A DNA stretch of 29,488 nucleotides from Chitinophagaceae bacterium UBA3961 (GCA_002385265.1 DGDD01000092.1:1-29488), one strand, 5' to 3'. Counted from the first letter of the stretch, positions 17,794 to 27,115 are shown. The notes: generated by a model not told the origin, from the letters alone. Program-made: numbers and translations.

Positions 17794-18123
17794 TTAAGGT
17801 GCTATTGAATCTTTCAAAACCATCGGTGGTGCGGTCAATTCTTTCAAACCAAGCGATTGAACGGCTTTTGCCATTTCACTTTGTTTACTTTGAAAGAGCA
17901 CATCACTTTTCAGTGTTTTGTATTCACTCTCCAAGTCTTTTACTTCCTTGGTGAGTTTGTTCACGTTTCGAATGGTTTTGGTGGCATAATGTCCATTATA
18001 GATATACACCACTGCCAGTACACTCAGAAACAAGAAGAACGGAACATTCTTAACGATCCACTTGTAATTAAACAAGCGACGTCCTTCTTTTTTCACTTCT
18101 GTTTGTTGTTCAGGCGTTTCCAT
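17794..18123 (-). CDS. ftsL: FtsL-like divisome protein
   Basis: Small bitopic protein, 109 residues, in the exact place of ftsL between rsmH and ftsI. It has a charged cytoplasmic N-terminus (1-26), one membrane helix (about 27-46, VPFFLFLSVLAVVYIYNG), then a heptad-like coiled-coil region (about 50-90, VNKLTKEVKDLESEYKTLKS). This is the topology of FtsL, which pairs with a DivIC/FtsB partner and FtsQ. Sequence similarity to proteobacterial FtsL is minimal; Bacteroidota members form their own family. No divIC/ftsB homologue is in this window. Confidence 0.88.
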   Translation of the reverse strand: METPEQQTEVKKEGRRLFNYKWIVKNVPFFLFLSVLAVVYIYNGHYATKTIRNVNKLTKEVKDLESEYKTLKSDVLFQSKQSEMAKAVQSLGLKELTAPPMVLKDSIAP

Positions 18124-18181
18124 TTCTATCTAACGATAGCGGTTATACGATTATTCATCATACAACCACAGCTTTTTTGTA

Positions 18182-18197
18182 GTTGATGGTCATCAAC
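18182..18197. repeat. 16-nt palindrome between rsmH and ftsL
   Basis: GTTGATG-GT-CATCAAC, a near-perfect dyad with 7-bp arms in the 100-nt gap between rsmH and ftsL. No T-run follows on either strand, so it does not look like a terminator. Role unknown. Confidence 0.4.
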
Positions 18198-18223
18198 AGG
18201 ATATTACAATCTCAAGTTTTTTA

Positions 18224-19132
18224 TCACTTGACGGCAATACGAAGCTTGGCGCTTCTACTGCGCGGGTTTTCTTTTTGTTCCTTTTCGGAGGGAACAATTG
18301 GTTTTTTTGTAACTACAGTAAGGGGAGCTTTGTTGGTATCTTGTCCAAAGGGGTTTGTATCTTCTACTTCCTCAAATAATCCTTTCTTGAAATAATTTTT
18401 TACAATCCTGTCTTCCAGCGAATGGAAGGTAATGATAGCGGCTCTTCCGCCTGGGGCGAGCACTTCGGGGATTTGCGTGAGCAATTCCTTCAATGCGCCG
18501 AGCTCATCATTCACTTCAATTCGTAAGGCTTGAAATACCTGGGCAAAGTACCTGTTTGGATTCCCTTTCACTACGGAATGGAGTGCTTGTTTGAAGTTCT
18601 CAATGGTTTTGAGCGATACTTTGTCGCGTTGCTGTACAATGGTATTGGCCAGTGTTTTTGCATTGGTTACTTCGCCGTATTGTTCGAACAACTTGTGCAA
18701 TTGTGCAGCAGAATAACTCATTACTACATCAAAGGCGGTTGTTTCGGCGCGCTGATCCATTCTCATGTCAAGCGGCGCATCAAAACGGATGGAGAACCCG
18801 CGACTCGCTTCATCAAATTGATGACTACTCACTCCTAAATCGGCCAGTATGCCTTGCACAGGGGGCACTTGATGCAATCGAAGAAAGCGTTTCAAGTGTC
18901 TGAAATTGTGCGGAACAAAAAGAATACGATCATCAACGGGTACATTTTGTTGCGCATCGGCATCCTGGTCAAATACAATCAATCGGCCTTTTGGTGATAA
19001 CTGTTGAAGAATGGCTCGCGAATGTCCGCCACCGCCAAAGGTCACATCTACATACACTCCATCGGGTTGAATATCCAACCCCTCGATTACCTCTTTCAAC
19101 AAAACCGGTACATGGTAAACACCGTCACTCAT
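18224..19132 (-). CDS. rsmH: 16S rRNA (cytosine-1402-N4) methyltransferase RsmH
   Basis: SAM-dependent methyltransferase (also called MraW) that modifies C1402 in the 16S rRNA decoding centre. The 302 residues carry the N-terminal HVPVLLKEVIEGL, the SAM-binding motif VDVTFGGGGHS (28-38), and GILADLGVSSHQFD followed by RGFSIRFDAPLDMRMD. The C-terminal AIITFHSLEDRIVKNYF and RSRSAKLRI ends are also typical. Length matches the family (300-315). It starts 2 nt after the mraZ stop, so both are surely co-transcribed. Confidence 0.97.
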   Translation of the reverse strand: MSDGVYHVPVLLKEVIEGLDIQPDGVYVDVTFGGGGHSRAILQQLSPKGRLIVFDQDADAQQNVPVDDRILFVPHNFRHLKRFLRLHQVPPVQGILADLGVSSHQFDEASRGFSIRFDAPLDMRMDQRAETTAFDVVMSYSAAQLHKLFEQYGEVTNAKTLANTIVQQRDKVSLKTIENFKQALHSVVKGNPNRYFAQVFQALRIEVNDELGALKELLTQIPEVLAPGGRAAIITFHSLEDRIVKNYFKKGLFEEVEDTNPFGQDTNKAPLTVVTKKPIVPSEKEQKENPRSRSAKLRIAVK

Positions 19133-19134
19133 AA

Positions 19135-19596
19135 CTATGCGTTGGGTGTTTTACTGCCGGTCATCACCTGCTCAGCTAATTGACTGAACGATTCCGGTGA
19201 AAACGATTCAAAGAACTGTTGGTACTTACTCTTATCCCAGATTTCTATTTTATTCATAGCCGCCACTAACACAATGTCTTTCTCCAACCCGGCATGTTCT
19301 CTTAAATTTCCCGGAAGTAACAATCTTCCGGCACTGTCTAACTCCACCGTTGTAGCCCCATTCAAAAAATATCTGCGGAATTCACGAACTTTGGGATCAA
19401 AATCATTCAGTTTACTTATTTCCGCGAATATGGGCTCCCAACTTTTCATCGGATACAACGTGAGGCATTTTTCGAAACCACGACTAATCACAAATTGGTT
19501 GTCGGCTTCCGATAGCTGCTTTTTAAAGCCGACCGGAAGAAGGAAACGCCCTTTAGCGTCCACCGTTGCTTCGTATTCGCCGAGAAAACCAATCAT
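19135..19596 (-). CDS. mraZ: Transcriptional regulator MraZ
   Basis: DNA-binding protein of the AbrB-like (double SpoVT) fold that controls the dcw operon it heads. The 153 residues contain the two half-repeats with signature loops DAKGRFLLP (13-21) and DSAGRLLLP (86-94). Length is typical (about 145-155). In E. coli it represses and in Mycoplasma it activates its operon. The upstream region contains 10-bp spaced direct repeats that fit the Mollicutes MraZ box, so autoregulation is likely here. Confidence 0.96.
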   Translation of the reverse strand: MIGFLGEYEATVDAKGRFLLPVGFKKQLSEADNQFVISRGFEKCLTLYPMKSWEPIFAEISKLNDFDPKVREFRRYFLNGATTVELDSAGRLLLPGNLREHAGLEKDIVLVAAMNKIEIWDKSKYQQFFESFSPESFSQLAEQVMTGSKTPNA

Positions 19597-19630
19597 TTAC
19601 AATTAATTGCACTGTTATATCCTAGAATTG

Positions 19631-19657
19631 ACACAAAATAACACTTTTTCCCACTTT
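19631..19657 (-). promoter_or_regulatory. Candidate MraZ operator repeats
   Basis: On the minus strand, going towards mraZ, AAAGTGG (19657-19651) and AAAGTGT (19647-19641) are spaced exactly 10 bp apart. A degenerate third unit, TTTGTGT (19637-19631), follows in register. AAAGTG(T/G)N3 is the box reported for MraZ in Mollicutes. The repeats lie 35-61 nt before the mraZ ATG. A near -7 element (TATTTTG, one T short of TAnnTTTG) overlaps them. Confidence 0.6.
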
Positions 19658-19682
19658 CAACCCAAATTCGGGAACTCTTAAT

Positions 19683-19795
19683 TTTTCCACAAGTGGAAAG
19701 AGGCTCCAAATCTTTGTCTGTATTGAATTTGAGCTCAGTTATACACCTTCAATTGGTGTATTTCCTGTGGATTGCGGTGCATAAGCTGTGGATTA
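19683..19795. promoter_or_regulatory. Cluster of DnaA-box-like 9-mers and dyads
   Basis: TTTTCCACA (19683-19691) and TGTGGATTA (19787-19795) each differ by one base from the DnaA box TTATCCACA or its complement. TGTGGATTG (19766-19774) differs by two and is exactly 21 bp from the last. In the same stretch are a dyad TTTCCAC-AA-GTGGAAA (19684-19699) and a perfect hairpin ATACACC/GGTGTAT with a 7-nt loop (19741-19761). They may be DnaA sites or other operators upstream of the dcw operon. Function is not established. Confidence 0.35.
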
Positions 19796-19972
19796 CCGCT
19801 AAAACAGTGATGGAACGCGACTTTCGGGAAGATGAAATTTTCAAAAAAGTAGTTTTCAGCCATTTTTGAGTGAACAAAAGGCCTATTTCTTGCATGAAAT
19901 CGCGCACTTTTCTCTAAGTGATGGTTTTTCAGGTGGTTAGAGCGATTCTTGTTGCTTTTCCAAAGTCTTTTT

Positions 19973-20019
19973 ACCGCAACGGCGCAGCGACCGCAGCGTT
20001 TTCGCAGCGTTGGCACCCT
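19973..20019 (+). repeat. GC-rich repeat module, copy 2 of 4
   Basis: Starts ACCGCAACGGCGCAGCGA, then CCGCAGCG and TTCGCAGCG, aligned base for base with copy 1 at 1383. Downstream it shares CTTCCCGCAACGGC and ACTGCTTTTACTGC-like phrases with copy 1. Confidence 0.8.
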
Positions 20020-20347
20020 CTCCGTATTTCCTCGCTTCCCGCAACGGCTTCGCCTGTCCCGTATCCTTCCTCACGGGATAAACTCGACTGCTTTTACTGC
20101 ACAAAACCAGCATCCTCATCCTCGCTTCCTCTCTCCTGGATTTCCCCCCTGTTCTTCCCCTTGTTCTTTTTTGTCTTTCCTCGCTCCTCGTCTCCTCTTT
20201 TCCTCCCTTCCTGTGTCCCCCCTGTTCTTCTCCCTCTTCTTTCTCTGTATTTCCTCTATCCTCGTCTCCTCTCATCCTCGTTCCTGTATTCTCCTGTTCC
20301 ATTATTAATTCCTTAATTATTTAATTCTTAATTATTAATTCCCCCTC

Positions 20348-20355
20348 TATCTTTG
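20348..20355 (+). promoter_or_regulatory. queA -7 promoter element
   Basis: TATCTTTG matches TAnnTTTG. It lies 36 nt before the chosen ATG (20392) and 7 nt after the end of an AT-rich repeat module, which occupies the -33 zone. No good TTTG at -33. Confidence 0.5.
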
Positions 20356-20391
20356 CCCCTTACTAAAACGCGGCTGTTTGCTGCCTCTTTT

Positions 20392-21645
20392 ATGCACCCA
20401 AAACACTTGTCCATCAAGGACTTTACCTATCATTTGCCTACTGAAAAAATTGCTTTTCAACCACTGGCAAAACGTGATGATTCCAAATTGTTAGTTTATA
20501 CCGGAACATCGTTTGAAATCAGTAATTACCACCAAATCAATCAACACCTTCCTCATCCGGCAATGATGGTGTTCAATGACACCAAAGTGGTAGAAGCCAG
20601 ATTGCTGTTCAAAAAAGCTACGGGTGCCACCATTGAGATTTTCTGCCTTGAGCCCGATCCCTCCATCCCCGATATTGTAACAGGTATGAGTACCTGCGGT
20701 TCTGTGTATTGGCATTGCCTCATTGGCGGCGCTTCGAAATGGAAACCGGGTCAATTATTGGAATGTACGGTCGAATACCAAGGTGTTGCCACTACATTAC
20801 AAGCTTCTTTTGTTGAAAAAAGAGGAGATAGTTTTTGTGTGAAATTCGAATGGAGTCCGGCACATTTAAGCTTTGCTGAAATACTGCATGCTTGCGGAAA
20901 AATCCCCTTGCCTCCGTATATAAAAAGAACGATTTCGAAAGAAGACAGCAATCGCTACCAAACCGTTTATGCTAACACAGAAGGTTCTGTAGCCGCTCCC
21001 ACAGCGGGTTTGCACTTCACTCCTGAATTACTCAATGAGCTGAAACAATCAGGTATCGATATCGCTTATACAACACTGCATGTAGGAGCCGGCACATTCA
21101 AACCGGTAAAAGCAGCCACTATGGAAACCCATGAAATGCATGCCGAATTCATTGATGTAAACAGGAGTTTGATTGAGCAATTATTAGAGAACAGCGCGCC
21201 TTTAATTGCTGTAGGCACCACCAGTATGCGTACCCTAGAGTCGATCTATTGGATTGGAGAAAAACTAGTGAAGAACCCAGATACTTCACACAATAATATA
21301 GCGCTTGATCAGTGGGTGGCTTATGAGAACAATGCGGGAATGAGTGCAAAATCGGATGCATTAAAGGCGATACTGAATTGGATGGACCGTTATCAAACCA
21401 ATCGCTTGCTTACTACTACCCAGATCATTATTGCACCGGGCTATTCCTTTAAAATGGTGGATTATTTGGTGACCAATTTTCACCAACCGGAATCTACCTT
21501 GTTGTTATTAGTAGCCGCATTCATTGGACCCCGTTGGAAGGAAGTCTATGAATTTGCGTTGGAGAACGAATTTAGATTTCTTAGTTATGGAGACGGATGC
21601 TTGTTTAAGCGTTCTGATCTTGCAACAACGGAAACTCTAAAGTAA
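20392..21645 (+). CDS. queA: S-adenosylmethionine:tRNA ribosyltransferase-isomerase QueA
   Basis: Transfers and isomerises the ribosyl part of SAM onto 7-aminomethyl-7-deazaguanine in tRNA, making epoxyqueuosine. Family landmarks: KDFTYHLPTEKIA at the N-terminus (9-21), FNDTKVVEAR at 61-70, the AEILHACGKIPLPPYIKR block, YQTVYA, AAPTAGLHFTPELL, and the C-terminal NFHQPESTLLLLVAAF. At 417 residues it is longer than E. coli QueA (356); extra segments lie in the N-terminal half and around 290-340. The ATG at 20392 is chosen over a TTG at 20353 because the TTG overlaps the -7 promoter element. Its last 41 nt overlap the 3' end of the convergent histidine kinase gene. Confidence 0.93.
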   Translation: MHPKHLSIKDFTYHLPTEKIAFQPLAKRDDSKLLVYTGTSFEISNYHQINQHLPHPAMMVFNDTKVVEARLLFKKATGATIEIFCLEPDPSIPDIVTGMSTCGSVYWHCLIGGASKWKPGQLLECTVEYQGVATTLQASFVEKRGDSFCVKFEWSPAHLSFAEILHACGKIPLPPYIKRTISKEDSNRYQTVYANTEGSVAAPTAGLHFTPELLNELKQSGIDIAYTTLHVGAGTFKPVKAATMETHEMHAEFIDVNRSLIEQLLENSAPLIAVGTTSMRTLESIYWIGEKLVKNPDTSHNNIALDQWVAYENNAGMSAKSDALKAILNWMDRYQTNRLLTTTQIIIAPGYSFKMVDYLVTNFHQPESTLLLLVAAFIGPRWKEVYEFALENEFRFLSYGDGCLFKRSDLATTETLK

Positions 21646-22990
21646 ACGTAGAGCCCTTTCCTACGGCGGATTCTACCTTAATTTTGCCGCCATGCGCGTC
21701 GGTCATAGCTTTTACATAGCTCAATCCTAAACCGAAACCTTTCACATTGTGAACGTTACCGGTGTGTGCGCGGTAGAATTTTTCAAAGATACGTTTCACC
21801 GTTTCTTTGTTCATACCAATACCATTGTCTTCAATCTTAATTTGAATAGACTTGCCGGTATTTATAGTATAGATCTTTATGAGAAGGTTTTCTTTCGAAT
21901 ACTTGATCGCATTGTCAACCAAATTACTCAAGAGATTTCTGTAATGCACAGGATCCGCATCTACTTTATCTAATTCTGCGTTTAAATGCAATTCTGCATC
22001 GGCGCCTTTATCGTGTAGTTGCAATTGGTGATGGTCGATGATGTCTTCCAAAATCTCATGCGTACTAAGAGGCATCTTATTGAGGGTGATTTCCTGACGA
22101 TCCATTATAGCAGCTTGCAGAATAGTTTCTACATGCTTGTTCATGCGCTTGTTTTCTTCTTTGATGATGTCGCGGAAATAATCCATTTTACTCTTATCGT
22201 TCATCACCTTCTCATTCTTCAAGGCGTCTACTGCTAAGGATATGGTAGCGAGTGGCGTCTTGAATTCGTGAGTCATATTATTAATGAAATCATTTTTGAT
22301 TTCACTGAGCTTTTTCTGACGAATCAATGCATAGATGGTAACGGAAAAAGCAGCAATGATCATAAGTGTAAAGAAGATCGCACCTAAGATCATCCAACGC
22401 ATTTGCTCCAATACAATACGCTTAACATTGGGTACAATTACACCGATCTCTTCATTGGGGGTTAAGTTTTCCCAATCGCTTCCTTCCGCGGGCTGCAGTT
22501 CGTAGTAAGTTTCAAGATTTCGGGTAGAATCGGATTTGTTTTCTGCCAACATGCGTTCGAAATTCTTGGTCTTCATTTCGTAGCGCATCAACGATGTATT
22601 GATAATGGCAAACTCAAAATTCAATTTGGGCAGTCCTTGATTTCCGAAAGCCTGTTTCAATTTCTCTTGTACTTCAAATTCCGTGAATTTCTGAGCAACA
22701 CCGCTGGGTTTCATCAATTCATTTTGCAATTGATCGGTAGGAAAGCCGAAACCGGGGCGACTGCGGAAATTCTTCAATGAAGGCAGGGCACCTCTTTGTT
22801 GTACCAATTGTTGGCTGGCATCAATAACGCCGCTTACTACTTTCCAGGAAAACTCTTCCTGTCTATCAGCAAGCATGATACGCAACCAGTTGTACTGGAT
22901 ATAAATCGTTCCAATAAGCGATAGTGTAATCAGTGTGATAATTACCGGAAATAACTTTTTCAACGGAATAAACTGTTTTATTCGCCCCAT
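21605..22990 (-). CDS. Membrane sensor histidine kinase
   Basis: Two-component sensor kinase of 461 residues. Two membrane helices (about 14-33 and 199-222) enclose a periplasmic sensor domain of about 165 residues with no family I recognise. The cytoplasmic part has no HAMP or PAS domain visible. The HisKA box is NNMTHEFKTPLATIS with phospho-accepting His241. The HATPase domain shows NLVDNAIKYS (N box, about Asn360), DNGIG (388-392) and GFGLGL (418-423). No response regulator is beside it: neighbours are queA and yqgE, both on the other strand, so the partner must be elsewhere. The start is supported by a strong Shine-Dalgarno (GAGGAGG, 4 nt before the ATG), unusual for Bacteroidota. The 3' end overlaps queA by 41 nt. 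Confidence 0.93.
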   Translation of the reverse strand: MGRIKQFIPLKKLFPVIITLITLSLIGTIYIQYNWLRIMLADRQEEFSWKVVSGVIDASQQLVQQRGALPSLKNFRSRPGFGFPTDQLQNELMKPSGVAQKFTEFEVQEKLKQAFGNQGLPKLNFEFAIINTSLMRYEMKTKNFERMLAENKSDSTRNLETYYELQPAEGSDWENLTPNEEIGVIVPNVKRIVLEQMRWMILGAIFFTLMIIAAFSVTIYALIRQKKLSEIKNDFINNMTHEFKTPLATISLAVDALKNEKVMNDKSKMDYFRDIIKEENKRMNKHVETILQAAIMDRQEITLNKMPLSTHEILEDIIDHHQLQLHDKGADAELHLNAELDKVDADPVHYRNLLSNLVDNAIKYSKENLLIKIYTINTGKSIQIKIEDNGIGMNKETVKRIFEKFYRAHTGNVHNVKGFGLGLSYVKAMTDAHGGKIKVESAVGKGSTFTLEFPLLQDQNA

Positions 22991-22994
22991 AATT

Positions 22995-23001
22995 CCTCCT
23001 C
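22995..23001 (-). promoter_or_regulatory. Strong Shine-Dalgarno of the histidine kinase
   Basis: On the minus strand GAGGAGG precedes the ATG by 4 nt (AATT). Other genes here mostly have A-rich leaders without such a motif, so this one stands out and fixes the start codon. Confidence 0.7.
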
Positions 23002-23059
23002 TTGTTACATCTCAGCACAGTAGTTCTATCTATCTAATAAGCAGGAGTTTCGAAGCATA

Positions 23060-23067
23060 CAAATATA
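23060..23067 (-). promoter_or_regulatory. Histidine kinase -7 promoter element
   Basis: Minus strand TATATTTG fits TAnnTTTG, 69 nt before the ATG. It is flanked by ATACAAA/TTTGTAT inverted copies (about 23057-23063 and 23091-23097), which could be an operator. The -33 position is not convincing. Confidence 0.4.
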
Positions 23068-23152
23068 CTATTTGGATTCAGTTTGTATACTTTTATCATA
23101 TAAGGGGAATTCAACTTAACAAAGATTTCGGATTTGCAAGGGGCGATTTACC

Positions 23153-23160
23153 TAATTTTG
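23153..23160 (+). promoter_or_regulatory. yqgE -7 element, leaderless layout
   Basis: TAATTTTG matches TAnnTTTG and is separated from the ATG at 23165 by only TAGC. Since the start of YqgE is well fixed by homology, the mRNA is expected to be leaderless or nearly so. A TTTG at 23133-23136 is only 16 nt upstream, shorter than the usual -33 spacing. Confidence 0.5.
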
Positions 23161-23164
23161 TAGC

Positions 23165-23716
23165 ATGATTCAGCCTACCGCAGGTGCTTTGTTGATAGCA
23201 GAACCGTTTCTGAAAGATCCCAATTTCAGTAGAACGGTGGTGTTCTTATGCGATCACCAGGAAGCCGGTAGTTTTGGATTTGTACTCAACCGGAAATTCG
23301 ATTATTTTCTTCACGAGTTAATTGAAACCGATGTGTACCCTGAAATCCCCATTTACAATGGCGGACCGGTGCAACAAGACACCATTCACTTTCTTCATAC
23401 CTGCCCCGAACTTATTCCCGATTGCCAACAAGTTTATGGTGATATTTATTGGGGTGGCAATTTCGAAGTGGCGCTGGAACTGGTCCAAACCAATCAGATT
23501 GATCTTTCTCAAATCCGCTTCTTCCTCGGATACAGCGGTTGGGCCGCCGGTCAACTCACCGATGAACTGAAAGAACATTCATGGCTAACGGCAATGTCTA
23601 ATCGCAAAATTATTTTCCAAGAAGACAGTGAGCAGGTTTGGAAAGATTCGTTGAAATTATTAGGCGGCGATTACGAGCGCATGGCCAACTACCCCATTGA
23701 TCCGCAATTGAATTAA
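23165..23716 (+). CDS. YqgE/AlgH family protein
   Basis: A 183-residue member of the YqgE/AlgH (DUF179) family, whose biochemical function is not settled. Visible family motifs: GALLIAEPFLKDPNFSRTVV at 7-26, GSFGFVLNRKF at about 35-45, YNGGPVQQDTIHFLH in the middle, and FFLGYSGWAAGQLTDEL in the second half. Length is the family norm. No signal peptide or membrane segment is visible, so it should be cytoplasmic. The start codon is fixed by the conserved N-terminus and no later ATG would fit. Its stop codon shares the palindrome TTAA with the convergent MFS gene. Confidence 0.93.
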   Translation: MIQPTAGALLIAEPFLKDPNFSRTVVFLCDHQEAGSFGFVLNRKFDYFLHELIETDVYPEIPIYNGGPVQQDTIHFLHTCPELIPDCQQVYGDIYWGGNFEVALELVQTNQIDLSQIRFFLGYSGWAAGQLTDELKEHSWLTAMSNRKIIFQEDSEQVWKDSLKLLGGDYERMANYPIDPQLN

Positions 23717-24858
23717 GCGGGTTCTTTTACTTTTCTACTGAACAGGGCAATTACTAATCCCAAAATTAAAACGGTGATGAGTGCCCATCGAAGGCCTGTT
23801 TCATGAGCAATGAAACCGATCATGGGTGGCCCTATTAAAAAACCGGAGAATCCCAAAGTACTCACGGCTGCTAAAGCAGTGCTAGGGGCCATGGTTTTTG
23901 AACGACCGGCTAAGGAATAAACATTCGGAATAATGGTAGCAACACCGAAGCCAACTAATCCAAATCCAATTATCACAGCAATAGGAGTAGCTGCAAAAAT
24001 TGCAAGGGCCAATCCGGCAGAAATTAAAAAGCTATCAAGAAACATCACACCTTTATACCCGAGGCGAATGGTTACTTTATCTCCAATCAATCTACCTGCA
24101 GCCATACAAAATGCGAAGGCTGTATATCCTGTAGTGCTTACCGCTTTCAGGTTGTTTACCACTTGCTTGTAGTAAAGCGAACTCCAGTCGGCCATTGCTC
24201 CTTCACAAAGCGCGCAACAGAAGCAAATAGCGCCTAATAGCAGAAGGCTTTTATCGGGAAGTGCAAAGAGCTTGTGCTCTTCACTTTTGATTTTATCTTT
24301 CGGCACCATGTAGAAAAGAAAGCATGTAGCCAATACAGCAATAAAAATTGCCATTGTATTGAAATGAAATACGGTTGTAGTATTTGCTTTCATGAACAAA
24401 CCTCCAAAGAAGGCTCCCCCTAAAGCACCAATACTCCATAGACCATGGAAAGAACTCATCAATGGCTTTTCATAAAACTGTTGCTGTGCTTCCAATGCTT
24501 GTGTATTCACCGAAATATTCAACACATCGCCCCAGAAACCAAACATGAAAAGGAATCCGGATAGCCATCCCACTGTAGGAGCATACCCAAGTGCTACTAA
24601 AAAGGCTGCATATAAAATTGCGGATAGATAGGTGATGATTCTACTTCCAAAATGCGAAACGGCCCAACCGGCGATGGGCAATGCAACCAAAGATCCAAAC
24701 GGAAGCATGAAAAGTACCGCGCCCAGAGCTGCCTCGTCTAACTGAAATTGATCTTTTATGTTAGGAATGCGCGCAGCCCAGGTAGCAAACGTGAGTCCAC
24801 AACAGAAGAAAAAAACAGAAACTGAAGTTCTATAAACAATCGGTCGGTGCTGCGCCAT
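23713..24858 (-). CDS. MFS transporter, YbjJ-like
   Basis: Inner-membrane major facilitator of 381 residues with about 12 hydrophobic helices. The N-terminal part has FATWAARIPNIKDQF (24-38), followed by helix 2 and a GWAVSHFGSR loop, the place of the usual MFS GxxxDRxGRR motif. This pattern is like E. coli YbjJ, an uncharacterised MFS protein with a WAAR-P motif; some relatives are annotated as sugar permeases. The substrate cannot be deduced. It seems to be a single-gene unit; the stop codon overlaps that of yqgE by 4 nt. A -7-like CAATTTTG lies about 25 nt upstream of the start, one base off the consensus. Confidence 0.88.
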   Translation of the reverse strand: MAQHRPIVYRTSVSVFFFCCGLTFATWAARIPNIKDQFQLDEAALGAVLFMLPFGSLVALPIAGWAVSHFGSRIITYLSAILYAAFLVALGYAPTVGWLSGFLFMFGFWGDVLNISVNTQALEAQQQFYEKPLMSSFHGLWSIGALGGAFFGGLFMKANTTTVFHFNTMAIFIAVLATCFLFYMVPKDKIKSEEHKLFALPDKSLLLLGAICFCCALCEGAMADWSSLYYKQVVNNLKAVSTTGYTAFAFCMAAGRLIGDKVTIRLGYKGVMFLDSFLISAGLALAIFAATPIAVIIGFGLVGFGVATIIPNVYSLAGRSKTMAPSTALAAVSTLGFSGFLIGPPMIGFIAHETGLRWALITVLILGLVIALFSRKVKEPA

Positions 24859-24907
24859 GTGTATTCAATATTACGACAAAATTGGATACGTACTACCCAA
24901 ATGCCTT

Positions 24908-24941
24908 AAAAAAGAACTCCCGATAGCGAGCTATCGGGAGT
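24908..24941 (-). terminator. Intrinsic terminator after atpC
   Basis: A 12-bp perfect stem, ACTCCCGATAGC / GCTATCGGGAGT with a 2-nt loop (24916-24941), on the minus strand followed by TTCTTTTTT (24915 to 24908). It lies 92 nt after the atpC stop and faces the correct way for the atpD-atpC operon. Confidence 0.88.
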
Positions 24942-25033
24942 GAGTTTCTCTTTAGTGGATAATGTTCTGATTCGATAAACTGTCAATAATTCACAGGAAC
25001 TTTTCTTACTCGGTCTCTCAGTCAGAATAAATA

Positions 25034-25288
25034 TTATAGCTGAACAGCACCTTCAACCAGTACTGTTACATTATTATTCAATACTTCCACAAAACCACCT
25101 TGAATGGTATAGTTGAGTTCGTTGTTGTTTTTGTCTTTCAACACTTTCAACTTACCCGCCGTTAACGCACTGATTAAGGGTGCGTGGCGATCGAGCACTT
25201 CAAACAAACCGGTAACGCCGGGCATTTGCACGCCGTATACCTCATCGCTGAAGAGCTTTTTTTCGGGTGTTAATATTTCTAATTTCAT
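25034..25288 (-). CDS. atpC: F1 ATP synthase epsilon subunit (short form)
   Basis: Central-stalk subunit of F-type ATP synthase. The 84 residues form only the N-terminal beta-sandwich (MKLEILTPEKKLFSDEVYGVQMPGVTG, HAPLISALTAGKL, GGFVEVLNNNVTVL). The C-terminal helical hairpin that inhibits ATP hydrolysis in E. coli (139 residues) is absent. The short form is common in Bacteroidota and does not indicate a truncation, since the domain ends cleanly at a stop. It follows atpD by 46 nt. Confidence 0.95.
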   Translation of the reverse strand: MKLEILTPEKKLFSDEVYGVQMPGVTGLFEVLDRHAPLISALTAGKLKVLKDKNNNELNYTIQGGFVEVLNNNVTVLVEGAVQL

Positions 25289-25334
25289 TCGTTTTGTTTA
25301 ATTCAATTGATAATGAAAGAACGATGGCCGCTTA

Positions 25335-26896
<1,562 letters not shown>

Positions 26897-27068
26897 TTGT
26901 TAACACGCAATTTTATTCAGTATTTATTTTATTTAGGTATTGTGTTGATTATCAGTGCTTAATGTTTTTGAGGGGCTGCTCTCATCCTCGTTCCTGAATT
27001 CCCGCTGTTCAATTATTAATTATTAATGATTAATTGTTAATTCACTCCTGTTCTTTTTATTCCGGTTC

Positions 27069-27115
27069 ACCGCTACGGGCGCAGAGACCGCAAAGCATTC
27101 GCAAAGTCTTTTTCC
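27069..27115 (+). repeat. GC-rich repeat module, copy 3 of 4 (most diverged)
   Basis: ACCGCTACGGGCGCAGAGA, then CCGCAAAGC and TTCGCAAAG. This copy has the CGCAGAG/CGCAAAG form, while the other three have CGCAGCG. Same orientation as the others. Confidence 0.65.

Larger units (their letters stand above)
19597..20391 (+). other. Divergent gap between mraZ and queA (with repeat block B)
   Basis: From left to right it holds the mraZ control region (MraZ-like boxes, dyads, DnaA-like boxes, to about 19800) and an AT-rich stretch without a recognised feature (19800-19970). The GC-rich repeat module follows at 19973-20019, then a shared CTTCCCGCAACGGC phrase and a decayed GGGATAAACTCG hairpin-like phrase at about 20072. 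The end is a long C/T-rich tract (about 20111-20300), an AT-rich module (20301-20340) and the queA promoter. No gene is visible; open frames through the C/T tract are compositional. Confidence 0.7.

Noticed and set aside
19918..20316. Open frames of 119-132 codons through block B
   Set aside because: They run through the C/T-rich tract and give only Ser/Pro/Leu/Phe (or Glu/Arg/Gly on the other strand), as expected from composition.
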